The position numbers and the translations under genes are program-made. From contig JAEMBT020000005.1 of assembly GCA_018873245.2 (NCBI GenBank), positions 7,798,001 through 7,862,000 on the forward strand: a stretch of 64,000 bases of DNA, read 5' to 3'. Under the pieces are notes generated by a model. The model was not told where the DNA came from. It did no database searches and was given only the letters and a program-made list of their open reading frames with translations. Source of the DNA: Archegozetes longisetosus. Taxonomy: Eukaryota; Arthropoda; Arachnida; Sarcoptiformes; Trhypochthoniidae. Position 1 is the first letter of the stretch. Every line of letters begins with the position of its first letter. Positions 1 through 11,660 of this stretch are shown here, one piece after another.

Positions 1-1046
1 AAAAATTACTTATTAATATTTATTATCAACTTTGTTCTCGATGTTTAAACTCAACAGGCCAAAGAATGAACTTGAAAATGAATTTCTTCTTTAGGCATGG
101 CTAATAAAAAAAAAGTTTACTGGGCTACAAAGAGGTATTTTTATTTAAAAAATCATTCGTTAAAATATAGAGTTTTTGAGAAATAAAATGGAACTAAATG
201 GCTATCAGATATGAGGGCAACTTAATAACAAGTGTTTATAAGGGATTTACTGGCGAAACACTAAAATTTAAGCATTATTGAAAAGTGAACTAATAAGGTT
301 CTTCAATATGCAAAGAGTGAATCACGTCTGTCGTAATCACATAATCATTATGTTAAAGTTAATCACACAAACTTTTTTAATGTACTTTTTGACGTAGAAT
401 CCGTATATGCAGTTATTTTTCCTCTAACTACCATAAATTTTCCTCCAAACTACAGGAAAATCATTCTTTCCTACCCTATACATAATTTGAAAAGAGTAGC
501 TATACATCAATGTGTCACTCAGTATTGGAAAACGTTATCTGGTATTTTTCCTAATACATATTAACTACTAAGGGATAGACAATGATTTAAGCGGCAGACA
601 TGAAATATAAAACATTATTTTCAACATATCAAGCATGTTATTAATGTTTATATTTTTAACATTTATTAATAGCGAAAACTCCTGATTTGAGTTTGCACTT
701 CATTTGTTTATCAGACGTGCTAAAAGTTTTAACCTTTTTCTCAGAGCATGAAATCTAATAAATTGTCACTTATGTTTTATATTACAAATACTTGTTGTCA
801 GTATAAATATTAATATTATTTAATGACACAGAGAAGAGAATAGTTTCTATTAATCTGCACAACTCAAACCTCTCCTCAATAGGACTAAACGAAATACTGT
901 AACATTTGACCAAAATCAAAACCTATACAAGATCTACTAGGTAAAATTGATAAACTCTTGCAAATCTGATTCAAAAATCCAATACTAATGGACAGTATAG
1001 AGCACAGAAGACTGACTATATACGCTCTCAAAGCAAAAATACTAAA
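1..1046. other. AT-rich intergenic DNA
   Basis: I see no open coding stretch, RNA gene or clear repeat here. The last few bases before the mariner (around 1040-1048) resemble the sequence at about 39010, so the dispersed repeat that continues after 3550 may begin just left of the mariner. Confidence 0.5.
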
Positions 1047-1048
1047 TA

Positions 1049-2455
1049 TTAGGTGATTTCATAATGGACTTCAAACTTTTTTCAATATTATTTTTCAAAT
1101 ATTTCCGAAATGATACAAGATATCAAAGTATGTTTTATACTAATCTTCGACATATTTGCCACGTGCAAGGGTGATAGCTCTCCAGCGGTCAGGTAGCATC
1201 GTGATACCCAAAGATTCGTGTTTTTCGTTAATGTCCCGAATTACAGCTGCGTAATCCCTTTTGAGCTCATCTTGACTCTGGAACTGCTTCCCCTTGTTTG
1301 GTACTTTTATACGATGGATAGCGTCCATGTCCGGCGGTGACATATCAGGGCTATATAGTGGGTGCTCCAATTATTCCCAACGTTTTTCTTGCAGAAGCTC
1401 CCTAATAATGCGATGTTTATGGGGTCTGACATTGTCATGTAATATGATGGGACGTCCAAATTTTTTTCGATTAACTTCGGGAAGCACACGACGTTCGAGG
1501 AAGTTAAAATAGGTGATACTGTCAACAGTACTTCCTTCAGGTAAAATCTCGTATGTGAAGAACTGCTTCTTCCAAAGTGCCAAAATCATAATGCACTTCC
1601 ATTGTTGAGATTCCTCCTTTAATATCTTGGGTCTACGACAAATAGGAAAAAAATGCGGTGAAAAAAAATTTTTCAAAAAAAATTTTTTTTCATTTCCGCA
1701 TAACTACAGTTTTTGTCCGGGCAATAGCCATTCACTAGCGGCTCTAGACTCTTGTGGGTCATATGATTTAATCCATGTCTCATCGATGGCGATTATCTTA
1801 TTCAGAAAATCACGTTCCCTTTGATAACGTGCAAGATGTTTACCTGCTATATTCATTCTTGCTTGCTGTTGTCTCTCGGTCAATTCGTGAGGGACCCACA
1901 TGGACTTTATTTTTCTGGCTCAGATTTCTTTGAGAAGTCTCCATAAGCTTGTATGAGACAATTGAGTTTCATATAAGAGATCTTCCGTACGCATTCCCTC
2001 GCTCTCCAATATCAGCTGCCTAACCATTTCTTTACTTTCTTCTGTGACCACATCTCGTGGTCTTCCGGGTCCAGATAGATTTTCTATATCTGTGCGCTTT
2101 CCGTCTTTAAAATCATTATACCAGGTGTATACTTGCCTTTCACTTAAATGGCCTTAAGGAGCAGCAGTTGCCAGTTGTGTCGCAACAACTCTTGGAGCTG
2201 TGCCCAGTAATACACTTAACTTTATAAATGATCGCTGGTCCTTTGCAGTGACACTTTCCCGAAGTTGGTCTAAAAATGGGGCCTCGATACTTTTTAATGC
2301 CAATACGGCAGGAATCAACACAATTAGTTGAAGGGCCATCATTTAATAGTACACCAACTAGTAATGAGTTTGAAGTATTAACTTATTGACTAAAGTTAAT
2401 AATAACGTAATTTTATCTTATCAAAAAGTTTGAAGTCCATTATGAAATCACCTAA
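1049..2455 (-). mobile_element. mariner DNA transposon, dead copy
   Basis: Terminal inverted repeats of about 33 bp are visible: TTAGGTGATTTCATAATGG... at 1049 and its complement ending at 2455. They are flanked by TA at 1047-1048 and 2456-2457, the TA duplication expected of Tc1/mariner elements. At 1,407 bp the length suits a full-length mariner. The transposase inside is broken, so this copy cannot supply its own enzyme, although both ends look intact. Confidence 0.93.
1140..2342 (-). pseudogene. mariner transposase (D,D34D), inactivated
   Basis: Cut-and-paste transposase remnant on the minus strand. The N-terminal helix-turn-helix part spans 2342-1923 and contains a GRPR motif. A WVPHELTERQ linker lies near 1900, the first catalytic Asp in AIDETW, the second in ILHDN, and the third in the SPDMSPPD block. 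Thirty-four codons separate the second and third Asp, the D,D34D spacing of mariner. In-frame stops occur at 2154-2156 (TAA), 1920-1922 (TGA) and 1371-1373 (TAA). A frameshift lies at the A/T homopolymer block around 1650-1690. Apart from these lesions the family reading frame is continuous, suggesting fairly recent decay. Confidence 0.9.
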
Positions 2456-2461
2456 TATATC

Positions 2462-2984
2462 GGTTAAGGGGGAGTAAAGGGGCGCGAGCCCATAAAAATC
2501 AAGAGTGGGGTTAAGTCGATAGTACTCGTCGAGACAAATCGAAATCTGAAAGAATTTTTAAGCCACGCCCACCCGTTTAATAGACACGCCCATATTTATA
2601 TAATTTAGGTTTATTCGAATTCTGAGTGGGCGGAGCATCGTAAAAATCATGTGATGAGTCTAATTTATAGTACTCAACGAGAGGAATCGAAATATATAAA
2701 TATATATGAGCCACGCCCACTCCTTCAATAGATACGCTCACTTTTGTATGTTTGACATTTAATTGAACTCCGAGTAGGCGGAGCATCGTAAAACTTTGTG
2801 ATGGGCCCATTTGATAGCGCTCCATGAGAAGAATCGAAATTTATAAACTTATGCTAGCCACATCTGCCCGTTCATGAAATACGTCCGTTTGAATATCAAT
2901 TAATGTTTAAGCCTAGGCTGGGTGGTTAATCATTAACAGATTTATTGAAGATATTATTATTATTATTATTAATATTATTATTAA

Positions 2985-3041
<57 letters not shown>

Positions 3042-3541
3042 CATCATCAGAATTCTAAGAGGGAGGTGACAGTAGTAAGCTCTGCCCACCCAGCTTAGGC
3101 TCAAACATTAATTGATATTTAAACGGACGTATTTCATGAACGGGCAGATGTGGCTAGCATAAGTTTATAAATTTCGATTCGTCTCATGGAGCGCTATCAA
3201 ATGGGCCCATCACAAAGTTTACGATGCTCCGCCCACTCGGAGTTCAATTAAATGTCAAACATCAAACGTATCTATTGAAGGAGTGGGCGTGGCTCATATA
3301 TATTTATATATTTCGATTCCTCTCGTTGAGTACTATAAATTAGACTCATCACATGATTTTTACGATGCTCCGCCCACTCAGAATTCGAATAAACCTAAAT
3401 TATATAAATGTGGGCGTGTCTATTAAACGGGTGGGCGTGGCTTAAAAATTCTTTCAGATTTCGATTTGTCTCGACGAGTACTATCGACTTAACCCCACTC
3501 TTGATTTTTATGGGGTCGCGCCCCTTTACTCCCCCTTAACC
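2462..3541. mobile_element. foldback element with modular arms, 8-bp TSD
   Basis: A 1,080-bp element with inverted arms at about 2462-2925 and 3086-3541, beginning GGTTAAGGGGGAG and ending in its complement. It is flanked by an 8-bp direct repeat, AATATATC, at 2454-2461 and 3542-3549. Each arm holds about three diverged modules of roughly 155 bp, each with a 'gccacgcccac' block and a 'gtgggcggagc' block. The centre is an ATT microsatellite. It has no coding capacity. The 8-bp TSD suits hAT-, P- or Merlin-like mobilisation, but I cannot assign the superfamily. Confidence 0.85.
2951..3042. repeat. (ATT)n microsatellite
   Basis: About 90 bp of ATT repeats with occasional AAT interruptions forms the loop between the two foldback arms. 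The poly-isoleucine reading frame across it is meaningless. Confidence 0.95.
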
Positions 3542-3549
3542 AATATATC

Positions 3550-4200
3550 TTATATGACAGTAATCAGAGTTGTAATAATATCTAACCAGAATACAATTAA
3601 CGAAATGAGAATTAAGCTTATTTTATATTTCGAGACAAAAGTTTCAATGATATGCTTATATGAATATGATTGATTGAAATATAGTCATCAAATTACAATA
3701 TTTCATTTAATAAGCCTTACATTATTTAAAAATACTCTGACGAAGTCCATAAACTTCTCAAAATCATGAACTTTATGACCCTAAAAATATTGATAATAAT
3801 TGCACCTCAAATATCAAACTTTACCGTATATCATTTTTCCATAGTCCTTCAAATAAAAACTTGAGGATTTGAATTTGAAAGATTAATCAAACATTTAAAC
3901 CCTCAACATATACTTTGAGTTATATGGATCAGTTTGAGGATGAACTTTTCAAGAATTTTACATATGGTAGTAGATTGGCCCTTAAACTTCTATTCAAGGG
4001 TCAGCAGCCCCTCAAAAGTTTGGAAAAATACGACTATAATTGTTCAATACAAGCATATCAAAGTCTTGTCTCCATGACTTAAAAATATCCTAATTATTTG
4101 AGATATTATATGAAATTATTTAATAATTAACATTAATACTGCTTTTCTCAGACAGTTTTATTCAATTACTAAAAATACAAAAAGTGGTTTGCAGTGAATA
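3550..4200. repeat. dispersed repeat family, copy 1
   Basis: Sequence starting 'tatatgacagtaatcagagttg' aligns by eye with 39020-39510 and in part with 10055-10130 plus 11541-11650. Relative to the 39 kb copy, it carries an extra stretch of about 200 bp at roughly 3832-4038. No coding capacity is visible. Confidence 0.75.
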
Positions 4201-4239
4201 AGCACTAATCATAGAAATAAATCAAACACTTAGAAAGTT

Positions 4240-4640
4240 TGTTACGTTTTTCTAAAATTATTTAAAAATTTACAATGGTATAACCATAAGTTTTATAATG
4301 AAGATTAAGCTTCAAATATTTAATCCAAATCTTTATTTTTGCTTATATAAAGTTTTATTTGATAGAATTTGGTCCATGTGAGTTTAATCTGCATCTTATA
4401 AAACTTTAAACTGAAGCAAAGTTTATATTCTAGACCAAAATGTCGTCTGTTCAAAGGCAACAGTGACAATTGTGAGGTCACTCACAATTTAGTTCATACA
4501 ATCGGTGGACTAGTGCAATATTCTTAATATTTTTATAAGATTTATTTTGTTTGCCATTATTTTTAGTTTAAACCATTTTTTTAAGTCTTATCAATTATTT
4601 AGTTATATTGAGATGAATTAAATTAACTGCTTGTTTTTAA
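4240..4640. repeat. duplicated 3' flank of the CYP4 gene, copy 1
   Basis: This segment downstream of the minus-strand P450 matches 62140-62455, and 4584-4630 matches about 63037-63090, which lie downstream of the second P450 copy. Shared landmarks include 'aatgaagattaagctt', 'atattctaga' and 'aattgtgagg'. The P450 duplication therefore extends at least 1 kb past the stop codon. The 700 bp between here and the gene holds nothing recognisable. Confidence 0.75.
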
Positions 4641-5353
4641 AACTGAGTTTTGTATGGAAGATTTCTTTGTTCAAATTGTAATATAACACATTCACGTTTA
4701 CTGTATTTAGCATTAATATTGATAATTTAGAATGGTCAATTTCTAATTGGTTAAACCATATTTTCTGTCCCTACTAGCAGATTTTCCTCTTTTATTAGAA
4801 CAAATGCACCAAATGAAATAAACTTTAGGTTCAGTAAATTTTATTAATGATCGTATCGTATACTATCGCATTAATAATAAAATCTATTTGATTAGTATAG
4901 TGTCATTTAACAGCACAATGCAATACTTAGATTACAAAACTCATTCTAAATTTGATTGTTTCCAAGTAAAAATTGATTTCATTTTATAAGCAAGCACTGT
5001 GTTAGCCGTAAGAGAATGCTAAGTTATTTCGTGAAAATTCGTTCAAACTTGAGACTTATCTTTAATAGGAAAAATTGTTTTAAAACGATTTTTTAATACC
5101 TCTTTCGTTATTTAAATTTTCGATAATAAGTTATTTTTTCATAATATATTATTTTTTTGAAAATTAGAAAAATCAATCTGACAATTAGTTATTAAGGAAA
5201 TCAAAGCAAGGACTAGCCATATAAACTTGTCATTTCGAAGACTAACCCTAATAGCAAACGAAATTGCACTTAAAATGCTAATTAAGAACAAGTATTGAAA
5301 GAGTATCGATTCAAAGTCCTTAACATTGAAGCTGTTATTCTATCTGACTCAAC

Positions 5354-7263
5354 TCATTTGGTATGACACTTAAAGTCTTGTTTGGGAATTATTTGAACTT
5401 TAACAGGACCTTTAGGTCGATATACCATTTCTCCTGCAGCTAATATTTTATCTCTTTGGTCAACAGACCGAATGTTATAATTCAAAAATATTTTGGATAA
5501 TATAATTTTCTCTTCAATCATTGCAAATCTTTTGCCGATGCAGGCACGCGGTCCTGCAGAAAATGGAACGTATGCATATACACTTCGATGTGATGTGTTG
5601 CCCACTTCAAATCTTTCTGGTTTGAACTTCAGTGGATCTTCGAATACTTCAGGATTTAGTTGCATACGATGGATAAGTATGTATAAAGTGGTTCCTTTTG
5701 GAATTGTATATTTTCCTATTTGTAGTTCTTCAGACAAATCTCTGCTTATGATAGGCACGGATGGAAACAAACGCAAAGATTCTTTAATAACACACTCCAA
5801 ATAAGTCATTCTTTTGATGTCTTCTGTTGTTATGTCTCTTTCCATTTCCTCTTCAAATATAGAATAGAGTTCTTCTTGAATCTTGATTTGTACCTCAGGA
5901 TAGAGTCCGAGTAGATATAGAGTCCAAGTAAGACTTAGACCTGTTGTGTCATGTCCTTCAAACATAAAAGTGTCCACTTCTTCTCGTATATCTTCTAATG
6001 ATAATGAGTTATCTTTTATGTGATAGTCTAATAATAAATCAAGAAATGCTAAACGTTTCTTATTTTTGTTTGACATATGAATACTGTCTTCCTTTTGTTC
6101 ATCTATTTTGGAACCAGTATTTTGTTCATTTCCTTTACTTGACATAAGAACTGCTTTCCGTTCATTAATTACTGATCGAGTGACTTCGTGCAGGATTTGC
6201 AGATCAGATCTAAACTGTTTTCCTGTTTTAGTTCTGTAAAAAATGAAATCTGACCAAAGCCATGGAGAGTATACCCGATACATAAAAATTTCACCCAAAC
6301 TATGAATAGCTTCAACATATTGTTGACTTTTTCCCAATTGGGCCCCTATTGATATTCCCATTGCTGTCTCTAATGATTCAATAGAATTTCAATTAATTAA
6401 TAAACATTAATTTTTCAGTTTTTTTCTATAAAATAAGTCATAAAAAAGTAAAATATACCACAAATGATATCGAGAGTACATGGAATCATAACATCAGTTA
6501 TATTTATAAATTGTTGTTTTGTTGCATCTCTCAAAACCTTCAACAGAATATTTGACTGTTCGTTCATTATTGGTATGAAATCTTCGAGTATTTTGAAATG
6601 AAAAGCAGGCGTCAACATTTTTCTCCTGTTTCTCCATTTAGATCCAGTACTAGTAAGTAATCCCAATCCCAACCAATCCCATAGGAATTTGTATTCTCTT
6701 GATTTAGTAATGTTTTCATTGCTCGTCAAAATTGGCTTTTTATTATGTAACACAAATTATAATTAAAATGATTGTTCATTTTATTGAGTAAAGTTATTTA
6801 CTTCAATTGTATCGTGTCTGAACACACAGACTATATCTTTTGGACCCAAACGAAATTTGAAAATACCATCTTTTTCGTAAATGACTGACAGAGCAGTCAG
6901 TACCCTGTGAATGCCTATAAATGAAAATACAATAAAATTTTATGAAATTTGAGTGATTCAATTCGAAAAAAACGCGAACCGTTAGAAAAAGTGCTAAATA
7001 CAATTTATGGTGCAACTTAATTTGAAATGAATAAAAAGTTAATGAAGTGTCTTATTTTAGTCATACTTACTTTGACTAAACGAAATGTTTTTGCTCCAAA
7101 AAATATCCAAATTTCCCAATAATGGGTACCGAAATTTAGGGCCAGGAATTTGTTCAATATGTTTGCGTGAAGTTTTGTTCCTTAGTAAAAAACGATAAGC
7201 CAAAAATGTTATGAACCCAGCAGCTATCGAGTAGCAAATCGTTATAAATATTGTTGGTAACAT
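5354..7263 (-). CDS. cytochrome P450, CYP4 family (copy 1, complete)
   Basis: Membrane-bound haem monooxygenase, expected in the endoplasmic reticulum. CYP4 members typically omega-hydroxylate fatty acids or metabolise xenobiotics; the substrate here is unknown. Exons 7263-7071, 6914-6802, 6735-6459 and 6369-5354 keep phase across GT-AG introns and give 532 aa. An N-terminal membrane anchor is followed by a PGP hinge near residue 42. The CYP4 I-helix signature [13 protein letters not shown] lies at about 325-337 and includes the Glu that binds haem covalently in this family. ExxR (ESLR) is at about 391-394, PERF at about 445-448, and the haem loop [10 protein letters not shown] places the Cys ligand at about 471. 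I chose the ATG at 7263 because it gives the hydrophobic anchor. No key residue is missing. A second copy lies at the window's right edge. Confidence 0.94.
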
Positions 7264-9900
7264 CTTAGGCAATCACACCTAGAATCGAAATTTCAAACAA
7301 AGATTTAGTTATTAAATACCTTTATCCGAATTTGTTTAGGTAATAAGTTAAATGAAACGAATTGAAACTAATTTAAATTTAAGTTCAACACCAGATATGC
7401 GGTTATATGAATTAGAAATTAATTATCGTTAATTTAATGACAATCAGACAGTCTTTAACTTGCGTACAAATATGAAATTCAACTCAACGATCACTTAAAG
7501 TGATTTCATATCTTAATCAAATAGTGATATTGGACTCCTTTATCACTTTCGTAAACACATTCTTGAAAATTGTGTTCATTTTATAAAAACAACGTTTGAA
7601 ATTTTATAGAATTCAAAATCTATTTTATAAATTTATCATAAAGAGATACGGAATTTTAAATATAGACACTATTCAAAAGTCTTTTGTGAGAATGAAGTTT
7701 TATTATGAAATAATAGCACAGTTTTAAAAATCATAATTTATTCGATGATTATATGAAATAAGTTAAAGTGGGCTATTGTCAGTTTCTAAGCCAAACTTTC
7801 CAAGACAGAGCAAACTGAACTATTCATACTACCTTTGACCTAAAATATACTTTTTAACCAAGGAAGTTAGAGTTCATTCCTAAGAATAGAGTACCTCAAG
7901 TTTTACATCTTATTGTTTGAGATACACAAAAATTTCTCTAACTTTCTCTTGTTCTATTAAACATTCAAATGGAAAGTAAAGTTTAAAATAAAATCCAATC
8001 ATTACTGATATAAGGCTTCCGAAGAAAATGCTTCACTTTCTGAAGGCTTCAAATTAATTGATCAAACTTTGTAATCAGTTTCTAATTTAATTTATAAAAC
8101 CGAATAATTCAAATCAAATGAGAAACACTATAGTAACATATGATATAATCAAAGGTTGAAACAATTTTAACTTTTTAATTAAGAGCACATTTAAGCTACT
8201 AATAACTGAGTTTATTTACGCAACAGTTTTTTAAAATTCTTACTTGAGTAGTGCACAGTTTCTAATTCATAGTACACACAATTAGTAGTGAATACATTCT
8301 GAGATCTTAAGATCTATAGCACAACAAAACACAGGATCAGTTAGCGCGACTAACTATCGATATTCTTGCACACTATTTTTAAACTAATTGTCGACTAAGA
8401 TAAATAGCTTTGTCAAAAATTCAAGCATTTCAAGTGATAACTATAACTATGCACGATTTTGCGTAGTCTTACTGAAATGAATAATTTATATAACTTTTTC
8501 CTCATGAGTATTGACTAATTTATAAAAATTTCTAATGACTTGTTTGCATATCCTTATTGTAGATCAAATTTTGTGTGTTCTTTTAAGCTATGCCTGTAGA
8601 AACCTTATGTAATATACATGTGTACAACTAAATTCCTAACTTAAATTCAAAAAGGCTTTAAGTTGATCTTTTAGTAAAAGAGCTAAAGAGGAAATAGTCC
8701 TCATATCTGTCAAAATATTGTTTCTTATCAAACAGATTCCAAAGATATGCGTAAGTAATGCTTTTTGAATCATATTTTGACCTAATAATAAAATGAACTG
8801 AAGTCAAATCATCAAAATATTATCTAAAATAAGTTACTTTAATGTCGTATATTAGTCCATTACTCTAAGTGATATAACAAAGTAAAAATGAGTCTGAGGG
8901 AAGGAGTTTGGGGTTCGCATCTTCGTAAGGATAATAAACATGCAAATTATTTTCAGTAACTTTTGGTATAATGCAGTTGAAAATAAAATCATATCTGATA
9001 TGATATTAATAAGCGATTAATTCAACGCTTTTTTGAATTTATCTGTACATTATCTGAATCGGTATAGCTAACTGATCATCGTTAAGTGCGTTTAGAATGA
9101 GAAACGCTCACTTATAAAGGCTGTACACCTAATGATAGTTTATTTGACTTAACTTCAACGAATCTAATTTAACTTAAGTTGATGATATCGCCTCGCTCGT
9201 GATGCTTCGTGTCCTTACTTTGCAATTTCACGAAATTCCCACTCAGGCTAGATCAATGAATACTTGACCATTTTATAAAGAAGTGTGACTTTTATAACTT
9301 TATTTCAATCGAGATTTTAAAGTCTTATATCATGAAATATAAATTGGAAAATAGTGAGTGTTATCTGACCAAATTCGATATATCAACACTAGGTGCAATA
9401 TTTAGTCTAATGATTACGCTCTTTTCAAACTCCGTCCAGTATTTACCTAATTTAAAAAGAAGGAATGACCAAGTCCGAAAAGGTGAGGATTAAAACTTTG
9501 TGAGAGGTGAAGATGACCTTCAGAAGTCAACCACATGAACGTAGTATATGGTCCACCCACTAAAAGGCAATCATTTATTATAAGTTTAAGAAAATATGTT
9601 TGGTCTATACCGAGATTTTATGAAAAATAATCCTATTTAGCTAGAAGCAATTCTAATCCTAAGAATTGAGGAAAATTTGTGCCACTAATTGAATATTTGT
9701 GAACAGCATATCATATAAGCACAATTAGGCTACATAATTTGAAGAAATTTATATGCTTCCACTTGATTGATAGTTTACTAATAAGTTAAATGAGTCAAAT
9801 AAAAACATTATAATCTTACTTTTCTTTATCAAAATTAGAGTCAATTAGTACAGTAATACAGTATAATTGGTTGGACGTTGGATCAGAATATAGGTAAATG
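7264..9900. other. no gene recognised
   Basis: About 2.6 kb of AT-rich DNA upstream of the P450. I found no convincing exon, RNA gene or delimited repeat. Promoter elements of the P450 may lie just upstream of 7263, but I could not identify a definite TATA box. Confidence 0.5.
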
Positions 9901-9920
9901 TTGGGACAGGTGTCTTATCA

Positions 9921-10009
9921 CTTGAGCGAAACTCACTTGCGCGAAAGCAGTTGAACGAAAACTACTCAAGCGAAATTATACTTAAGCGAAAGCCATTTCA
10001 GCGAAAAAC
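9921..10009. repeat. degenerate minisatellite, GCGAAA motif
   Basis: Six or so imperfect units of about 15-17 bp, each with a GCGAAA-like core preceded by an 'actTGAG'-like stretch. The style resembles the arms of the repeat-armed element at 57.2-57.9 kb, but the unit sequence differs. Confidence 0.65.
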
Positions 10010-10401
10010 ATTCACAATGATTCGAATACCTGTTTATATTTTCTTATTTATGATGATACTCAAGTTATTGGTAGTAACGGCTTCTCAAACATTAAACTTT
10101 ATTGTATATCTTATTGTTTAACATAAACATATCGTCGCCTTAATACTGTAAGGCTCTAAATGCAAAAAGTATATTAACGAGAAAATCAACTTTCAAGTTC
10201 GATGTTGCTATACACCAAAAATGAGTTGAACAATCATTTTCTAAAATATGTTACCAAACAATGTATGTGTGGTGCGAATATTCCACTGTTCATTCGGGTC
10301 TTACTCTGTTTCTATCATGGATAACTCAAAACTGATTTTTGCATTTAGAACCTCACTGCACTGAAATGAAATCCAAAATTGAGTGCTATCAGGTTCTAAA
10401 T

Positions 10402-10980
10402 CACAGCCGTAGCCAGCGGGGGGGCTAGGGGGCTATAGCCCCCCCAAAGGTTTTTCGAAGAATAAGTTAAATTAAAGGTTTGATAATAAATTAACAGATA
10501 TTTTAATGGGAGTTAGCGCTTGCTACCCAATACCCAAGCATTTCATGAACTTTGAAATTATGAAGCCTTTTGCTACTCATTATTGTTTGAATCTAGAAAA
10601 TTTAAAGTCAAATTCTGAAACTCCAAAATTATTATTCTATGAATGCGAAGATACTTTTAATGTCTATGAAAAATTAACTGATTATTCAAACTCTATGCCA
10701 GATTTATTAAAGTATTTTAAGATATCATTAACTATAGGATGTGTTAATGTTTCGTGTGAAAAGAGTTTTTCAACATTAAGAAGAATTAAAACTTATTTGA
10801 GAATTTCGATTGAAAGAGAAATTGCATTATCTATTAATCTAGATAATTTTGCTATTGGATTTGGTAAAAATCATTGTAACAGAAAAATTGTATTGTATTA
10901 AATTTTGATTAGATAAAGCTTAACTGACAATTTTCAGACATTTAGCCCCTCCCAGACCAAAAAAGCTGGCTACGGCAGTG
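10402..10980 (+). mobile_element. hAT element, internally deleted, 8-bp TSD
   Basis: Ends CACAGCCGTAGCCAGC (10402) and, as complement, CACTGCCGTAGCCAGC (10980) differ by one base. The 8-bp direct repeat TTCTAAAT flanks it at 10394-10401 and 10981-10988. A G/C-rich hairpin (runs of G then C around 10417-10447) lies just inside the left end. At 579 bp it keeps only the 3' end of the transposase gene. Confidence 0.92.
10506..10901 (+). pseudogene. hAT transposase C-terminal dimerisation fragment
   Basis: A 131-codon open stretch whose second half reads like the hAT C-terminal dimerisation region: '..LLKYFKISLTIG' followed by 'SCEKSFSTLRRIKTYLR', matching the family's conserved S-C-E-R-S-F-S block and the following R-I-K-x-Y-L-R. 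The catalytic part is absent because the element is internally deleted, so this is a remnant and not a functional enzyme. It still has no internal stop, which suggests a recent deletion derivative. Confidence 0.85.
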
Positions 10981-11660
10981 TTCTAAATGATCGAAAATAG
11001 ATAAATAACTAAATCAAAACAAATTTTTATCTAAGAAATTATCAATTTCGAACATTCTAAGAATGTTTCGGCATAATTCGGTCAAAAAATTTTTTTAAGT
11101 CGAAATTCGACTTAACAATTTTTATGTCTCACATTTTCTGATATTTCATTAAGTAATTATTTGGATGACTGAAAAGTGAATTTTCATAAAGAAATGACGC
11201 ATTTAACAGCAGTTTATCAAAGAATCGAATTTATCTATAAAGAAGAAATCAAAGTGACTAAATCAATTTTTAAAAAATGAAATATCAACAGAATATGGTT
11301 CTCTTCATCGGACTTCTATGAGATTTAGTTTTAATAACCCGAAAGATCGTGAAAATGCCTGCTTTACAAACATTTTGCTCCTCTAATTCGACTAATTCGG
11401 CGATTACGGCCGAACCAGACATAAATTTATAAATTTGAATAAATACCAGCATCAAGGTTACGACAAGGTATATGAACTCGTTAATAACTCATTTTTTCAG
11501 AAAAAAATTGATTTAGAACCTTATAGTACACAGGCGACGATATAAAAGTCTTGTCTCTATGGCTTAAAAATATCCTAATTATTTGAGATATTACATGAAG
11601 TTATTTAATAATCAACATTAATACACTTTTTTCAAAGTAAACTAGCAAACATGTTATATA

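Larger units (their letters stand above)
10132..11540. mobile_element. TA-flanked inverted-repeat element carrying a nested hAT
   Basis: Imperfect terminal inverted repeats of about 31 bp: TCGTCGCCTTAATACTGTAA at the left and, on the opposite strand at the right, TCGTCGCCTGTGTACTATAA. Both ends abut TA (10130-10131 and 11541-11542). The flanking DNA rejoins as one dispersed repeat, giving independent support for the boundaries. I see no transposase of its own, so it is a non-autonomous element, probably of Tc1/mariner type. Confidence 0.72.
10055..11650. repeat. dispersed repeat family, copy 3, split by insertions
   Basis: The left piece, about 10055-10131 ('...attaaactttattgtatatcttattgtttaacataaacata'), and the right piece, about 11541-11650 ('aaagtcttgtctctatggcttaaaaatatcc'), join into one continuous stretch of the family seen at 3550 and 39020. 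They are separated by the TA-flanked element at 10132-11540. Confidence 0.72.

Noticed and set aside
2577..2825. 82-codon ORF in the foldback arm
   Set aside because: Lies wholly in the non-coding foldback arm; the opposite arm does not keep the frame.
2913..3104. ORF with a long poly-isoleucine run
   Set aside because: Translation of the ATT microsatellite inside the foldback element.
10506..10901. Intact 131-aa ORF as a host gene
   Set aside because: It lies entirely inside a hAT element with clean ends and an 8-bp TSD, and corresponds to the transposase C-terminus.
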